From Actinomycetota bacterium (GTDB taxonomy: Bacteria; Actinomycetota; Actinomycetes; Nanopelagicales; Nanopelagicaceae): 9,198 bases of DNA. How positions within the stretch are numbered: the first letter of the stretch is position 1; each line of letters opens with the position of its first letter. Positions 1 through 6,528 of this stretch are shown here, piece after piece. The DNA lies in assembly GCA_947457445.1 (NCBI GenBank), contig CANGVO010000032.1, positions 1 through 9,198 on the forward strand, written 5' to 3'. The position numbers and the translations under genes are program-made. The notes under the pieces are model-generated. The model did no database searches, was not told the DNA's origin, and worked only from the letters and a program-made list of their open reading frames with translations.

Positions 1-330
1 TCCAAGTCCATCGACAATTTTTGCTAATCCCTCAATTTGTTCGGGTTGATAGAACTGCGCTTCATCACAAATAATGTAATCAATTCGATCACCCAGAGAG
101 AGTCTTTCAACGACCAATCGATGTATATCCAAATCCGGATCTACTTCGATAGCCGCACTTTGCAGACCTAAGCGAGAGGAGATAACTCCGCTACCTGCAC
201 GGTCTTTGCTAGTGAAAATCAGCCCAGTGCGTCCGCGACTTTTATGGTTGTGCGCCGTCTGCAGTGCAAGCGTTGATTTGCCGCTATCCATAGTTCCGCA
301 GTAATAAATCAGTTCAGCCACAGGCGGCAT
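1..330 (-). CDS. tdk: Thymidine kinase, type II (TK1-like), 5' part only
   Basis: The reverse strand reads open from 330 to the window edge, giving the first 110 residues of a thymidine kinase; the family is about 200 residues, so roughly half lies beyond base 1. The enzyme phosphorylates thymidine to dTMP with ATP in the cytoplasmic pyrimidine salvage pathway. Visible motifs are the Walker A loop GTMDSGKS at residues 12-19 and the DEAQF box at 89-93, whose Glu (about residue 90) is the expected catalytic base. The start is uncertain. ATG at 330 has purine-rich GGCAGG directly against it with no spacing. GTG at 321 gives a family-like N-terminus (AELIYYCGTMDSGKS) and places GGCAGG nine bases upstream, so GTG may be the real start. 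The gene follows the acyltransferase on the same strand after 36 bp with no visible terminator, so it is probably its operon partner. The C-terminal zinc-binding part cannot be seen. Confidence 0.93.
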   Translation of the reverse strand, partial: MPPVAELIYYCGTMDSGKSTLALQTAHNHKSRGRTGLIFTSKDRAGSGVISSRLGLQSAAIEVDPDLDIHRLVVERLSLGDRIDYIICDEAQFYQPEQIEGLAKIVDGLG

Positions 331-366
331 CCTGCCATCTAAATTGCGATCTCGCAGTATTGCTCA

Positions 367-2238
367 TCAAATCAACCCTAAATCCGCGAGAACGCCACCT
401 AGTTCTAGGGATAGCGAGCGGCTGATATCTACGCTGATGTGCGAAGCATCTCTATATGCGACCATGCCATTTACGATGGCAGGACAGTTAATGTCGCATA
501 GCCACGGGGTTGGGTTTACTTTTATGAAATTCCCTGCGATACGAGGGTCTGACTTTTCATTTTCATTGCATTTATCTGCATCATTAGATGCCAAGCAATT
601 TGGTATATCCCGAGAAGGTTTAGGCGTATCCGATATGTAAATCAGTTTGGGAGATACGTTTTGCAACTTTTGATAGGCGATTCTTTGTCCTTGCGCCCAC
701 CAGGATGATCGAGAACCGAATTGACTTGGTACCTGGAAATGTTGATAACCGCTGAGGATAATCGCAGCAGGCTTCAGCTCCTGCATTCGCTTTAAACTAT
801 TTTCACGCCACTTGAAACAATCTGCGTTCTTATAGGCACCCACCTGGACTTTTCTTACCTCTGGCGCAGGGCAAGCGGATTTTGTGAGGTTTACCAATCT
901 AAAATTATTCTTCTTAGCTAATTTCTCTAAGGCTGGAAACCATTGCGCAGCATGCGAATCTCCGTAAAGCACAATCGTCTTCTTTGCTGATAAATCACCG
1001 TAAGTACAGTCAGGTGATAAAACATTGCCATTATTAACATGACATCCATCCATGTAAACCTTGGGCTTGGCCATGATTGCTGCAATCGATACTGATTTAC
1101 CATTTCCAATAGAGATTGCGCTTTGATCGGAAAGCAAGATACCGGCGCCAATTAGTGAACAAATAAGCGTACCCGCGATTGAAACTCGCAAAACTTTTGT
1201 CGGAGAAAAGTCTCTATTGGCAATTGGTCTCTCAATCCAGCGATGAGTTAGATCCGCGGCAAGTGCTGTTAAAACGATAAAGAAAATTCTCTCAAGAAGA
1301 GTTAAATCACGGCCAAATCGGGTGCTTGGCAGAACCAAAAGGGGCCAATGCCATAGATAGAACGGATAGGAGATTTGGCCCAACCACTGAACAATTCTTA
1401 ACCTCGAGAAATCATTAAATATTGGTGGCCATGCCGCAATTGCTGCGATCAGGATTGCGGTACCAATAGTTGGCAGCAAGGCGTTGTAGCCTGGAAATGG
1501 TGTTCTTTCAGAGAATGCCAATACGGAGGCAAACAATAAAAACGCCGCGGCCCAGACGACTAGCGATGAAGATGCCGACCTTCGGCTAAAAACAGTCTTC
1601 GGAATAAAGAGAAGAAGTGCTCCTATTCCCAATTCCCAAGCTCGGGTTGGAAGAGAATAAAACGACCAGATTGGATTTGCCTCAGTCAAATAAAGAGAAA
1701 GTAAGAAAGAGATGGAGGTAATCACAGTAACTCCGACACCAACCGCGCGACGCCCTCCGAGTTTCCAAAGTGAAAATATGGCTATCGGCCAGAAGATGTA
1801 GAACTGTTCTTCGACTGCAAGTGACCAATAGTGAATGACTGGTGAGGGAGTGGCATTTAGGTTTTGGTAGTCGTTTTGCCAAAAGGCAAAGAGATAGTTT
1901 GAAACGTATAACGATGCGGCAAGAACGTCTTTTCCTAAATCCGTGCGAACTGTCGCAGGAAGTACCAACCAAGAAAATATTGCGGTGAGTGCCAAAATTC
2001 CGAGCGATGCGGGAAGCAATCGCTTGGCACGCCGAAGGTAGAAACTGCGATATTTAAAGGTTCCAGTGTTTCCAATTTCCTTGATGATTAGGCCAGTTAT
2101 CAAGTAACCGGAGATCACGTAAAAAATATCGACGCCAACAAATCCACCGGGGGATAGCTTGGCATGGAAAAGTACTACCAGCGTCGCTGCGAGAGCGCGC
2201 AAAGCCTGGATTTGATGAATGCGAGGTTTAGCGCTCAA
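367..2238 (-). CDS. OafA/YrhL-type membrane O-acyltransferase with C-terminal SGNH domain
   Basis: A 623-residue integral membrane protein. Residues 8-370 form an acyltransferase-3 domain with about ten hydrophobic helices and family hallmarks: QALRALA followed by FHA with His25, FVGVDIFYVISGYLIT (33-48), RRAKRLLPA (69-77), YWSLAVEEQFY (137-147), YPFYLWHWPL (291-300) and ERPI (336-339). Residues about 390-623 form an exported SGNH-like domain with GDSH at 426-429 (nucleophile Ser428) and DASH at 597-600 supplying the catalytic Asp/His. Proteins of this build transfer acetyl or other acyl groups to cell-surface polysaccharide, peptidoglycan or lipid-linked sugars; the substrate here cannot be read from the sequence. 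Eight cysteines lie in the exported part (399, 411, 456, 474, 548, 557, 581, 585), suggesting disulfides. The start is TTG at 2238, overlapping the apt stop by four bases (TTGA). The family-typical QIQALRALA follows within ten residues, so translational coupling from this TTG is likely. Confidence 0.92.
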   Translation of the reverse strand: MSAKPRIHQIQALRALAATLVVLFHAKLSPGGFVGVDIFYVISGYLITGLIIKEIGNTGTFKYRSFYLRRAKRLLPASLGILALTAIFSWLVLPATVRTDLGKDVLAASLYVSNYLFAFWQNDYQNLNATPSPVIHYWSLAVEEQFYIFWPIAIFSLWKLGGRRAVGVGVTVITSISFLLSLYLTEANPIWSFYSLPTRAWELGIGALLLFIPKTVFSRRSASSSLVVWAAAFLLFASVLAFSERTPFPGYNALLPTIGTAILIAAIAAWPPIFNDFSRLRIVQWLGQISYPFYLWHWPLLVLPSTRFGRDLTLLERIFFIVLTALAADLTHRWIERPIANRDFSPTKVLRVSIAGTLICSLIGAGILLSDQSAISIGNGKSVSIAAIMAKPKVYMDGCHVNNGNVLSPDCTYGDLSAKKTIVLYGDSHAAQWFPALEKLAKKNNFRLVNLTKSACPAPEVRKVQVGAYKNADCFKWRENSLKRMQELKPAAIILSGYQHFQVPSQFGSRSSWWAQGQRIAYQKLQNVSPKLIYISDTPKPSRDIPNCLASNDADKCNENEKSDPRIAGNFIKVNPTPWLCDINCPAIVNGMVAYRDASHISVDISRSLSLELGGVLADLGLI

Positions 2239-2762
2239 ACCTTCACCAAAGAAATTATTTCAATATCTGGGTATTTATCTGAGATTAGATTTCGGCCTTC
2301 CAAGAAAGACAATTCAATCAGCACTAGAACAGCAGTTACTTCTGCGCCACATTTGCGAGAGAGTTCGATAGCCGCCGATAAAGTTCCACCCGTAGCTAAA
2401 ACATCATCAACAATTAACACCTTCTGATCTGGAAGAAAAGCATCAATATGAACTTCTATCTCGTCATCTCCGTATTCCAGACCATATTTTGCTGAGAAAG
2501 TTTCGAAGGGTAATTTTCCACTTTTACGAATCGGCACAAAGGATCGATCGGTATGAGTGGCTAAGGCAGAACCAAAGATAAAACCACGAGCTTCGATACC
2601 TGCAATAACCTCTGCACCCGAACCATGCTTGGCCATTTCATTCAATACAGTTTTAAATGCTGCTGCGTTGGCCAACATCGGAGTAATGTCTTGAAAGAGA
2701 ATTCCTGGTTTTGGATAATCAGGAATCTGTCGAATGAGTGAAAGTGCGCCTTGCAGGTTCAT
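2235..2762 (-). CDS. apt: Adenine phosphoribosyltransferase
   Basis: A 175-residue cytoplasmic enzyme of normal family length. It converts adenine plus PRPP to AMP and pyrophosphate in purine salvage. The PRPP-binding loop VLIVDDVLATGGT is at residues 115-127. Other APRT signatures are the N-terminal DYPKPGILFQDITPML (15-30), the EARGF segment (57-61) and the KYGLEYGDD hood region (92-100). The ATG at 2762 is preceded by GGTGG as a modest ribosome site, and an in-frame TGA lies 18 bases upstream, which excludes a longer product from any nearby ATG. It starts 27 bp after the tRNA-Leu gene on the same strand and ends in a 4-nt overlap with the acyltransferase, so it heads an apt-acyltransferase-tdk operon. 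A TATGAT hexamer in the tRNA-apt gap may be a promoter, or the tRNA and apt may be co-transcribed. Confidence 0.96.
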   Translation of the reverse strand: MNLQGALSLIRQIPDYPKPGILFQDITPMLANAAAFKTVLNEMAKHGSGAEVIAGIEARGFIFGSALATHTDRSFVPIRKSGKLPFETFSAKYGLEYGDDEIEVHIDAFLPDQKVLIVDDVLATGGTLSAAIELSRKCGAEVTAVLVLIELSFLEGRNLISDKYPDIEIISLVKV

Positions 2763-2776
2763 AGGCCACCAATTCC

Positions 2777-2782
2777 ATCATA
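2777..2782 (-). promoter_or_regulatory. Possible -10 box for the apt operon
   Basis: TATGAT on the minus strand lies between tRNA-Leu and apt and matches TATAAT in five of six positions. Transcription would start near 2770, leaving only about eight untranslated bases, tight for the GGTGG ribosome site just before the ATG. No convincing -35 is visible, because that position falls inside the tRNA gene. Read-through from the tRNA promoter is an equally good explanation. Confidence 0.25.
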
Positions 2783-2789
2783 CATATTG

Positions 2790-2873
2790 TGTCCGAGAGG
2801 GGACTTGAACCCCTAAGCCCTTGCGGGCACTAACACCTCAAGCTAGCGCGTCTGCCAATTCCGCCACCCGGAC
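2790..2873 (-). tRNA. tRNA-Leu (anticodon GAG)
   Basis: An 84-nt class II tRNA. The acceptor stem pairs GTCCGGG with CTCGGAC (one G-T wobble), followed by discriminator A at 2790, the expected base for leucine tRNAs. The anticodon stem CTAGC/GTTAG encloses loop TTGAGGT, so the anticodon is GAG at 2839-2837, reading CUC and CUU. The long variable arm folds as GCCC-GCAA-GGGC, typical of tRNA-Leu, and the T arm is AGGGG-TTCAAGT-CCCCT. CCA is not encoded after the discriminator, so it must be added by the CCA-adding enzyme. It lies upstream of apt on the same strand. Confidence 0.97.
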
Positions 2874-2886
2874 GAGTGCGACGGTA

Positions 2887-2892
2887 ACGATA
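2887..2892 (-). promoter_or_regulatory. Possible -10 box for tRNA-Leu
   Basis: On the minus strand TATCGT is preceded by TGC, giving an extended -10 (TGnTAnnnT). It ends 13 bases before the tRNA 5' end, so transcription would start about seven bases before the mature tRNA. A weak TTGCGT lies 18 bases further upstream as a -35 candidate. Position and extended motif support it, but the -35 is poor. Confidence 0.4.
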
Positions 2893-2943
2893 GCAATCTC
2901 AAGGGCTCTGACGCAAAAGGATGAGCGAGATTTCCAGCTTTTT

Positions 2944-2950
2944 AAGGGAG
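2944..2950 (+). promoter_or_regulatory. Strong Shine-Dalgarno deciding the M20 peptidase start
   Basis: AAGGGAG is nine bases upstream of the ATG at 2960 and is the best anti-16S match in the window. The in-frame upstream ATG at 2921 only has AAAAGG abutting it with no spacing. This favours initiation at 2960, so the 13 residues encoded from 2921 are probably 5' untranslated sequence. Confidence 0.75.
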
Positions 2951-2959
2951 AATGACAAC

Positions 2960-4282
2960 ATGAGTAAATCTGCCAGTTCTACATTTTCGGACGTCGAAGA
3001 CGAAGCGATTCGCATATGTCAGGAACTCATTCGTATTCCGAGCGTTAACTATGGAGAAGGCAAAGGAGACGAATCAGCGGTTGCCGCTTACGTTGTTGCT
3101 TCACTTGCAGAAGTTGGAATTGAATCTAAAATTTATGAGTCTGCGCCTAATCGTTGCAATGTAATAGCGCGGATTTCGGGTAGCGATTCAACTCGTCCTG
3201 GTTTGGTTTTACATGGACATATCGACGTCGTACCGGCAAATGCTGCTGAATGGTCGGTTGATCCCTTCGGTGGCGTAATTAAAGACGGCATGATTTGGGG
3301 ACGTGGCGCTGTCGATATGAAAAATACCGACGCAATGATTTTGGCAATCGTTCGCGACTGGGCGCGGCGGGGATATAAACCACCGCGCGATATTGTTTTA
3401 GCATTCTTTGCAGATGAAGAAGCCGGAATGACTTACGGATCTCGTTTCATGAGTTCGAAACATCCAGAGGTCTTCGCGGGATGCACCGAGGCGATTTCTG
3501 AAGTTGGTGGATTCTCAGTAACAGTTGCTGACGGCAAGCGACTGTACTTTGTTGAAGCCGCACAAAAAGGAATTCATTGGATGAAGTTAACCGCCACAGG
3601 CCGCGCGGGCCATGGCTCGATGATGAATGAAGAAAATGCGATTACTGCTCTCACTGAAGCAGTTGCCAAGATTGGAAAATTCCAATGGCCGCAACGTTAT
3701 ACCCAAACAGTTAAAGATCTATTTCGTGAAGTTGCTCGCGTAACTGGTAAGGCCTACGATGAAAAAGATTTGCGTCCGTTACTAAAAGAAATTGGATCAA
3801 CTGCCCGCATGATCGGTGCAACGTTACAAAACACCGCCAACCCCACGATGTTAGAGGCGGGCTATAAGGCCAATGTAATCCCAGGTTCCGCCAGCGCCGT
3901 AATTGATGGTCGTTTTCTTCCGGGTTATGAGGATGAAATGAATTCAACTATTAGGTCGATAATCGGTCCTGATATTCAAATCGAGACCATTTCTCGCGAC
4001 ATAGCGTTGGAAGTAGATTTTAATTCACCTTTGGTTGAGGCGATGAAAGCTGCGATTCTTCGTGAAGATCCTGAAGGGATACCAGTTCCGTATCTAATGA
4101 GTGGCGGTACTGACAATAAAGCTTTATCTGAACTTGGAATAGTTGGCTACGGTTTTTCACCTTTACGTCTACCCGCGGACTTAGATTTCATGTCGTTATT
4201 TCACGGAGTCGACGAACGCATCCCAGTCGATGGAATCAGATTTGGCGTCAGGGTTCTGGCTGATTTCCTCGAAAATGTTTAA
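2960..4282 (+). CDS. M20-family zinc metallopeptidase (ArgE/DapE/carboxypeptidase-like)
   Basis: A 440-residue cytoplasmic hydrolase from ATG 2960 (453 if started at 2921). M20 enzymes use two zinc ions to cleave an amide bond in N-acyl amino acids, dipeptides or succinyl-DAP. Counting from 2921, the first zinc site is HGHID (98-102), the bridging Asp is D132 in GRGAVDMK, the catalytic and metal-binding Glu pair is ADEEA (E166/E167), and SEVGG (E194) is a likely further ligand. The dimerisation domain carries GRAGHGS near 228-233 with the conserved His, and a late LFHGVDE supplies the final metal His. All active-site residues are therefore present. The true substrate is unknown: DapE is possible, but the generic actinobacterial M20 group, to which M. 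tuberculosis Rv2141c belongs, fits the neighbourhood better. The gene is transcribed alone and converges on the aldo/keto reductase with 15 bp between them. Confidence 0.9.
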   Translation: MSKSASSTFSDVEDEAIRICQELIRIPSVNYGEGKGDESAVAAYVVASLAEVGIESKIYESAPNRCNVIARISGSDSTRPGLVLHGHIDVVPANAAEWSVDPFGGVIKDGMIWGRGAVDMKNTDAMILAIVRDWARRGYKPPRDIVLAFFADEEAGMTYGSRFMSSKHPEVFAGCTEAISEVGGFSVTVADGKRLYFVEAAQKGIHWMKLTATGRAGHGSMMNEENAITALTEAVAKIGKFQWPQRYTQTVKDLFREVARVTGKAYDEKDLRPLLKEIGSTARMIGATLQNTANPTMLEAGYKANVIPGSASAVIDGRFLPGYEDEMNSTIRSIIGPDIQIETISRDIALEVDFNSPLVEAMKAAILREDPEGIPVPYLMSGGTDNKALSELGIVGYGFSPLRLPADLDFMSLFHGVDERIPVDGIRFGVRVLADFLENV

Positions 4283-4297
4283 ATAAAAAGAGCGTGT

Positions 4298-5245
4298 TTA
4301 TTCAGCTGAAATTTCATTTAAAGCGGTCCTGACTACATCCGGAAGAGTGATTTCTTCGCTGGCTAAAATTCCGCGCAGTTGCGCACCGGTTCTTGCTCCT
4401 ACCAGAGCGCTTGTAACGCCGGGGAAATCTCGAACCCAAGCTAGTGCAACTTCTAGTGGTGAATAACCTAATCCTTGTGCTGCCACGCTTACTGCCTCAA
4501 CTATGCGACGTGATCGTTCATTTAAATACGGCTCGATAAATGGCGCAAAGTGCGGAGTTGCTGCGCGCGAGTCAGCCGGTATTCCACTTCGATACTTTCC
4601 AGTTAGCGCACCTCGTCCGAGCGGGGACCAAGCAATAAAACCTCTGTTTAGTGCAACGCTGCACTGCAGTACATCTGACTCCACACCTCTGGATAAAAGT
4701 GAGAACTCGTTCTGCATCGACGTTATTGGCGCCTTAGAAGTATTAGATTCCTGCAGGGTTATAGCTCTAGCGCTTTGCCAACCGTTGAAATTCGATATGC
4801 CGACGTAACGTGCCCGTCCTGATGAGTATGCCCAATCGAGTGCCGATAATGTGTCTTCAATAGGAACGTTTGAATCCCAAACTTGCACTTGCCAAAGATC
4901 CACGTGATCAGTACCTAAGCGATTTAACGATCTATCTAAAGTTGCCATTAGCGAAGTTCTTGATGCGTCGGTATTTAATGAACCGTCTTGGTATGCAACG
5001 CCTGCCTTTGTTGCGATGACTACATCTTCGCGACGAAATAAAGTGCCGATCAGTCCACCGATTACTCGCTCGGCATCCCCGTCCCCGTAATGACTTGCAC
5101 AGTCCAAGAAATTGCCGCCAGCTTCTATAAACGCTCTGGCCTGATCTGCGGCTTCGTGGGTATCGGTATCGCGCCCCCAGGTCATCGTTCCCAAGCCAAG
5201 ACGGGAGAGTTGCAATCCTGAGTTACCTGCCTGGCGTAATTCCAT
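4298..5245 (-). CDS. Aldo/keto reductase with Gln in place of the catalytic His
   Basis: A 315-residue NADPH-dependent oxidoreductase of the aldo/keto reductase (beta/alpha)8-barrel family, reducing an unknown aldehyde or ketone in the cytoplasm. The N-terminus GLQLSRLGLGTMTWG and NFLDCASHYGDGDAERVIG are typical. Catalytic Asp48, Tyr53 and Lys80 (ATKAG) are in place. The fourth tetrad residue, normally His in a DLWQVH-type strand, is Gln121 in DLWQVQVWD (codon CAA at 4885-4883, one base from a His codon). GRARYVGISNFNGWQ (144-158) and SALVGART (near 280) are the expected NADP-binding-side segments. The gene has its own short divergent promoter against the histidine phosphatase operon. No Shine-Dalgarno precedes the ATG, but an extended -10 sits exactly six bases upstream, so the mRNA is probably leaderless. 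Confidence 0.92.
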   Translation of the reverse strand: MELRQAGNSGLQLSRLGLGTMTWGRDTDTHEAADQARAFIEAGGNFLDCASHYGDGDAERVIGGLIGTLFRREDVVIATKAGVAYQDGSLNTDASRTSLMATLDRSLNRLGTDHVDLWQVQVWDSNVPIEDTLSALDWAYSSGRARYVGISNFNGWQSARAITLQESNTSKAPITSMQNEFSLLSRGVESDVLQCSVALNRGFIAWSPLGRGALTGKYRSGIPADSRAATPHFAPFIEPYLNERSRRIVEAVSVAAQGLGYSPLEVALAWVRDFPGVTSALVGARTGAQLRGILASEEITLPDVVRTALNEISAE

Positions 5246-5251
5246 GCCGCG

Positions 5252-5257
5252 ACCCTA
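5252..5257 (-). promoter_or_regulatory. Extended -10 box, leaderless promoter of the aldo/keto reductase
   Basis: On the minus strand TGC precedes TAGGGT, an extended -10 of TGnTAnnnT form. Six bases (CGCGGC) separate it from the ATG at 5245, so the predicted transcription start is the A of the start codon. No Shine-Dalgarno is present and no strong -35 is visible, which an extended -10 can tolerate. Confidence 0.5.
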
Positions 5258-5282
5258 GCAAGACGAGTCCATAAATTATCGC

Positions 5283-5288
5283 TAACCT
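5283..5288 (+). promoter_or_regulatory. -10 box, leaderless promoter of the phosphatase/DUF3090/kinase operon
   Basis: TAACCT fits TAnnnT and is separated by six bases (TCCAAC) from the ATG at 5295, putting the predicted start of transcription on the start codon. The bases before the ATG are pyrimidine-rich with no Shine-Dalgarno, consistent with a leaderless message. An alternative -10, TAAATT at 5272-5277, would give a leader of about 11 bases. The -35 region is not recognisable. Confidence 0.45.
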
Positions 5289-5294
5289 TCCAAC

Positions 5295-5981
5295 ATGACA
5301 CGGATACTTCTAATTCGTCACGCCCATTCAGTTGCAAATAATCGAGGAATTTTGGCGGGCAGAGCCACTGGCGTGGTGCTAACTGAACATGGGAAGAAGC
5401 AAGCAGTTGAACTCGCGGAAAGATTAAACGGGATTAGCGTCTCTTCAATTCACATCAGCCCCTTAGAGAGATGTCATCTAACAATCGCTCCATTTCTGGA
5501 ATCGACAACCGGTGCAAAGGGGCCGCAGGTTCTAGTCACCGAAGATCTATCTGAAGTGGATTATGGGAAATGGACCGGCAAAAAATTAACTTCCTTGTAT
5601 CGCCATAAGTTATGGAAGACCGTACAAAATCGCCCTAGCGCTATGTACTTTCCTGACGGTGAAGGTCTTGCCGGTGTTCAAGTACGTGCCATGCGCGCCC
5701 TTCACACGGCAGCTGCGATGCCGGGCAATCAAATATTGGTGAGCCACGGTGATGTGATCAAAAGTATTGTCTCTGCGGTTTTAGGATCTCATCTCGACCA
5801 TTTCCAAAAAATAGTTATTGATCCTGCTTCAGTGACTGTTTTAGATTTTAATGGAACTGATTTTCGGGTAATAACGCTGAATTCAACCTCAGCTGCGCTA
5901 TCCGATTTAGCGCCTATCAAAAAGAAATCGGCAACCAAAGCACTGCTTGGCGGCGGGGCTGGGACATCGAAATCTAAATGA
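5295..5981 (+). CDS. Histidine-phosphatase-superfamily protein, MSMEG_4193 type (probable phosphomutase/phosphatase)
   Basis: A 228-residue protein of the phosphoglycerate-mutase/histidine phosphatase fold. The phosphate pocket is visible: RHAHS with Arg8 and nucleophile His9, SPLERC with Arg59, the likely acid Glu87 in SEVDYGKW, and the second His151 in SHGD. The lysine-rich C-terminal tail (KKKSATKALLGGGAGTSKSK, 209-228) is probably disordered; a GGGAG element near the C-terminus is familiar in this subfamily. The first gene of an actinobacteria-wide trio, it overlaps DUF3090 by four bases (ATGA), so the two are translationally coupled. The subfamily has been suggested to be a phosphomutase because a kinase-like partner always accompanies it; the M. 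tuberculosis homologue is, as I recall, Rv2135c. Linkage to mshC makes an inositol or sugar phosphate a reasonable but unproven substrate. The start is ATG 5295, with a probable leaderless promoter. Confidence 0.9.
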   Translation: MTRILLIRHAHSVANNRGILAGRATGVVLTEHGKKQAVELAERLNGISVSSIHISPLERCHLTIAPFLESTTGAKGPQVLVTEDLSEVDYGKWTGKKLTSLYRHKLWKTVQNRPSAMYFPDGEGLAGVQVRAMRALHTAAAMPGNQILVSHGDVIKSIVSAVLGSHLDHFQKIVIDPASVTVLDFNGTDFRVITLNSTSAALSDLAPIKKKSATKALLGGGAGTSKSK

Positions 5982-6526
5982 GTTCAAGAATTTTGCTTTT
6001 CGATCCTGCTGAACGCTTTGTCGTTGGCACGGTTGGCGTTCCAGGAGAGCGCACCTTTTATATTCAGGCCCGAGATAGAAGCCGACTGATTTCAGTTTCT
6101 TTGGAAAAGGCTCAAGTATCAGCTCTTGCAGACCGGGTACTTCAAATTCTCCGTGAGGTTAGAAGCAGCGAACCACTAACTCCATTTGAGCGAGTTTCTC
6201 CGGATGACCAACCTTTGGAAAATCCGATAGATGAAGAATTTAGAGTCGGAGTTATTGGACTGGCTTATGTATCCGATCGCAGACTTATTGAGATTGATAT
6301 GCAAGCGATCTCGGAATCTCAGTTTGAGAGCGACGAATTGATGGAAATTGATACCGATGGAGATCAAGATATTTTAAGAGTACTTATTCCATTAGGTTAT
6401 GCCGAAAGTTTTGCAAAACGAGCAAATATCGTCGTCGGCGCTGGACGGGTTCCATGCCCATTTTGTGGTGGTCCAATTGATCCCGCAGGTCATCTCTGCC
6501 CGAGGTCGAACGGTTATCGCAGATAG
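5978..6526 (+). CDS. DUF3090-family protein with C-terminal zinc-ribbon motif
   Basis: A 182-residue protein of the DUF3090 family, found almost only in Actinobacteria with a few Chloroflexi; no function is established. Its N-terminus RILLFDPAERFVVGTVGVPGERTFYIQA matches the family and suggests a beta-sheet domain. Residues about 110-130 are strongly acidic. The C-terminus contains CPFCGGPIDPAGHLCPR, giving a C-x2-C-x8-H-x-C cluster (C160, C163, H172, C174), probably binding a metal; these are the only cysteines. It is the middle gene of the trio: its ATG overlaps the phosphatase stop by four bases and its stop is two bases from the next ATG. This tight coupling suggests a complex or a fixed stoichiometry with the phosphatase and the kinase-like protein. 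It could be an adaptor or regulator rather than an enzyme. No Shine-Dalgarno is evident, in keeping with coupled translation. Confidence 0.9.
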   Translation: MSSRILLFDPAERFVVGTVGVPGERTFYIQARDRSRLISVSLEKAQVSALADRVLQILREVRSSEPLTPFERVSPDDQPLENPIDEEFRVGVIGLAYVSDRRLIEIDMQAISESQFESDELMEIDTDGDQDILRVLIPLGYAESFAKRANIVVGAGRVPCPFCGGPIDPAGHLCPRSNGYRR

Positions 6527-6528
6527 AA

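Noticed and set aside
339..348. Short palindrome-like sequence in the acyltransferase-tdk gap as a terminator or operator
   Set aside because: The arms are four bases long (GCGA/TCGC) with no U tract; this is expected by chance in a 36-bp spacer.
344..640. 98-codon plus-strand reading frame opposite the acyltransferase
   Set aside because: It lies antisense to the conserved SGNH domain, shows no family-like sequence and has no ribosome site. It is a shadow frame, as are the others at 927-1151, 1682-1972, 2164-2427, 3711-3947, 4503-4808, 6176-6367, 6384-6644, 8198-8395, 8761-9051 and 8848-9099.
2960..4282. Specific assignment of the M20 gene as dapE
   Set aside because: Metal and catalytic residues are shared by all M20 enzymes, and the neighbourhood has no lysine biosynthesis genes, so only the family can be supported.
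4281..4302. Inverted repeat AATAAA...TTTATT between the convergent M20 and aldo/keto reductase genes as a bidirectional terminator
   Set aside because: The stem is six A/T pairs only, with a nine-base loop and no GC-rich arm or U tract, so it is too weak to call an intrinsic terminator.
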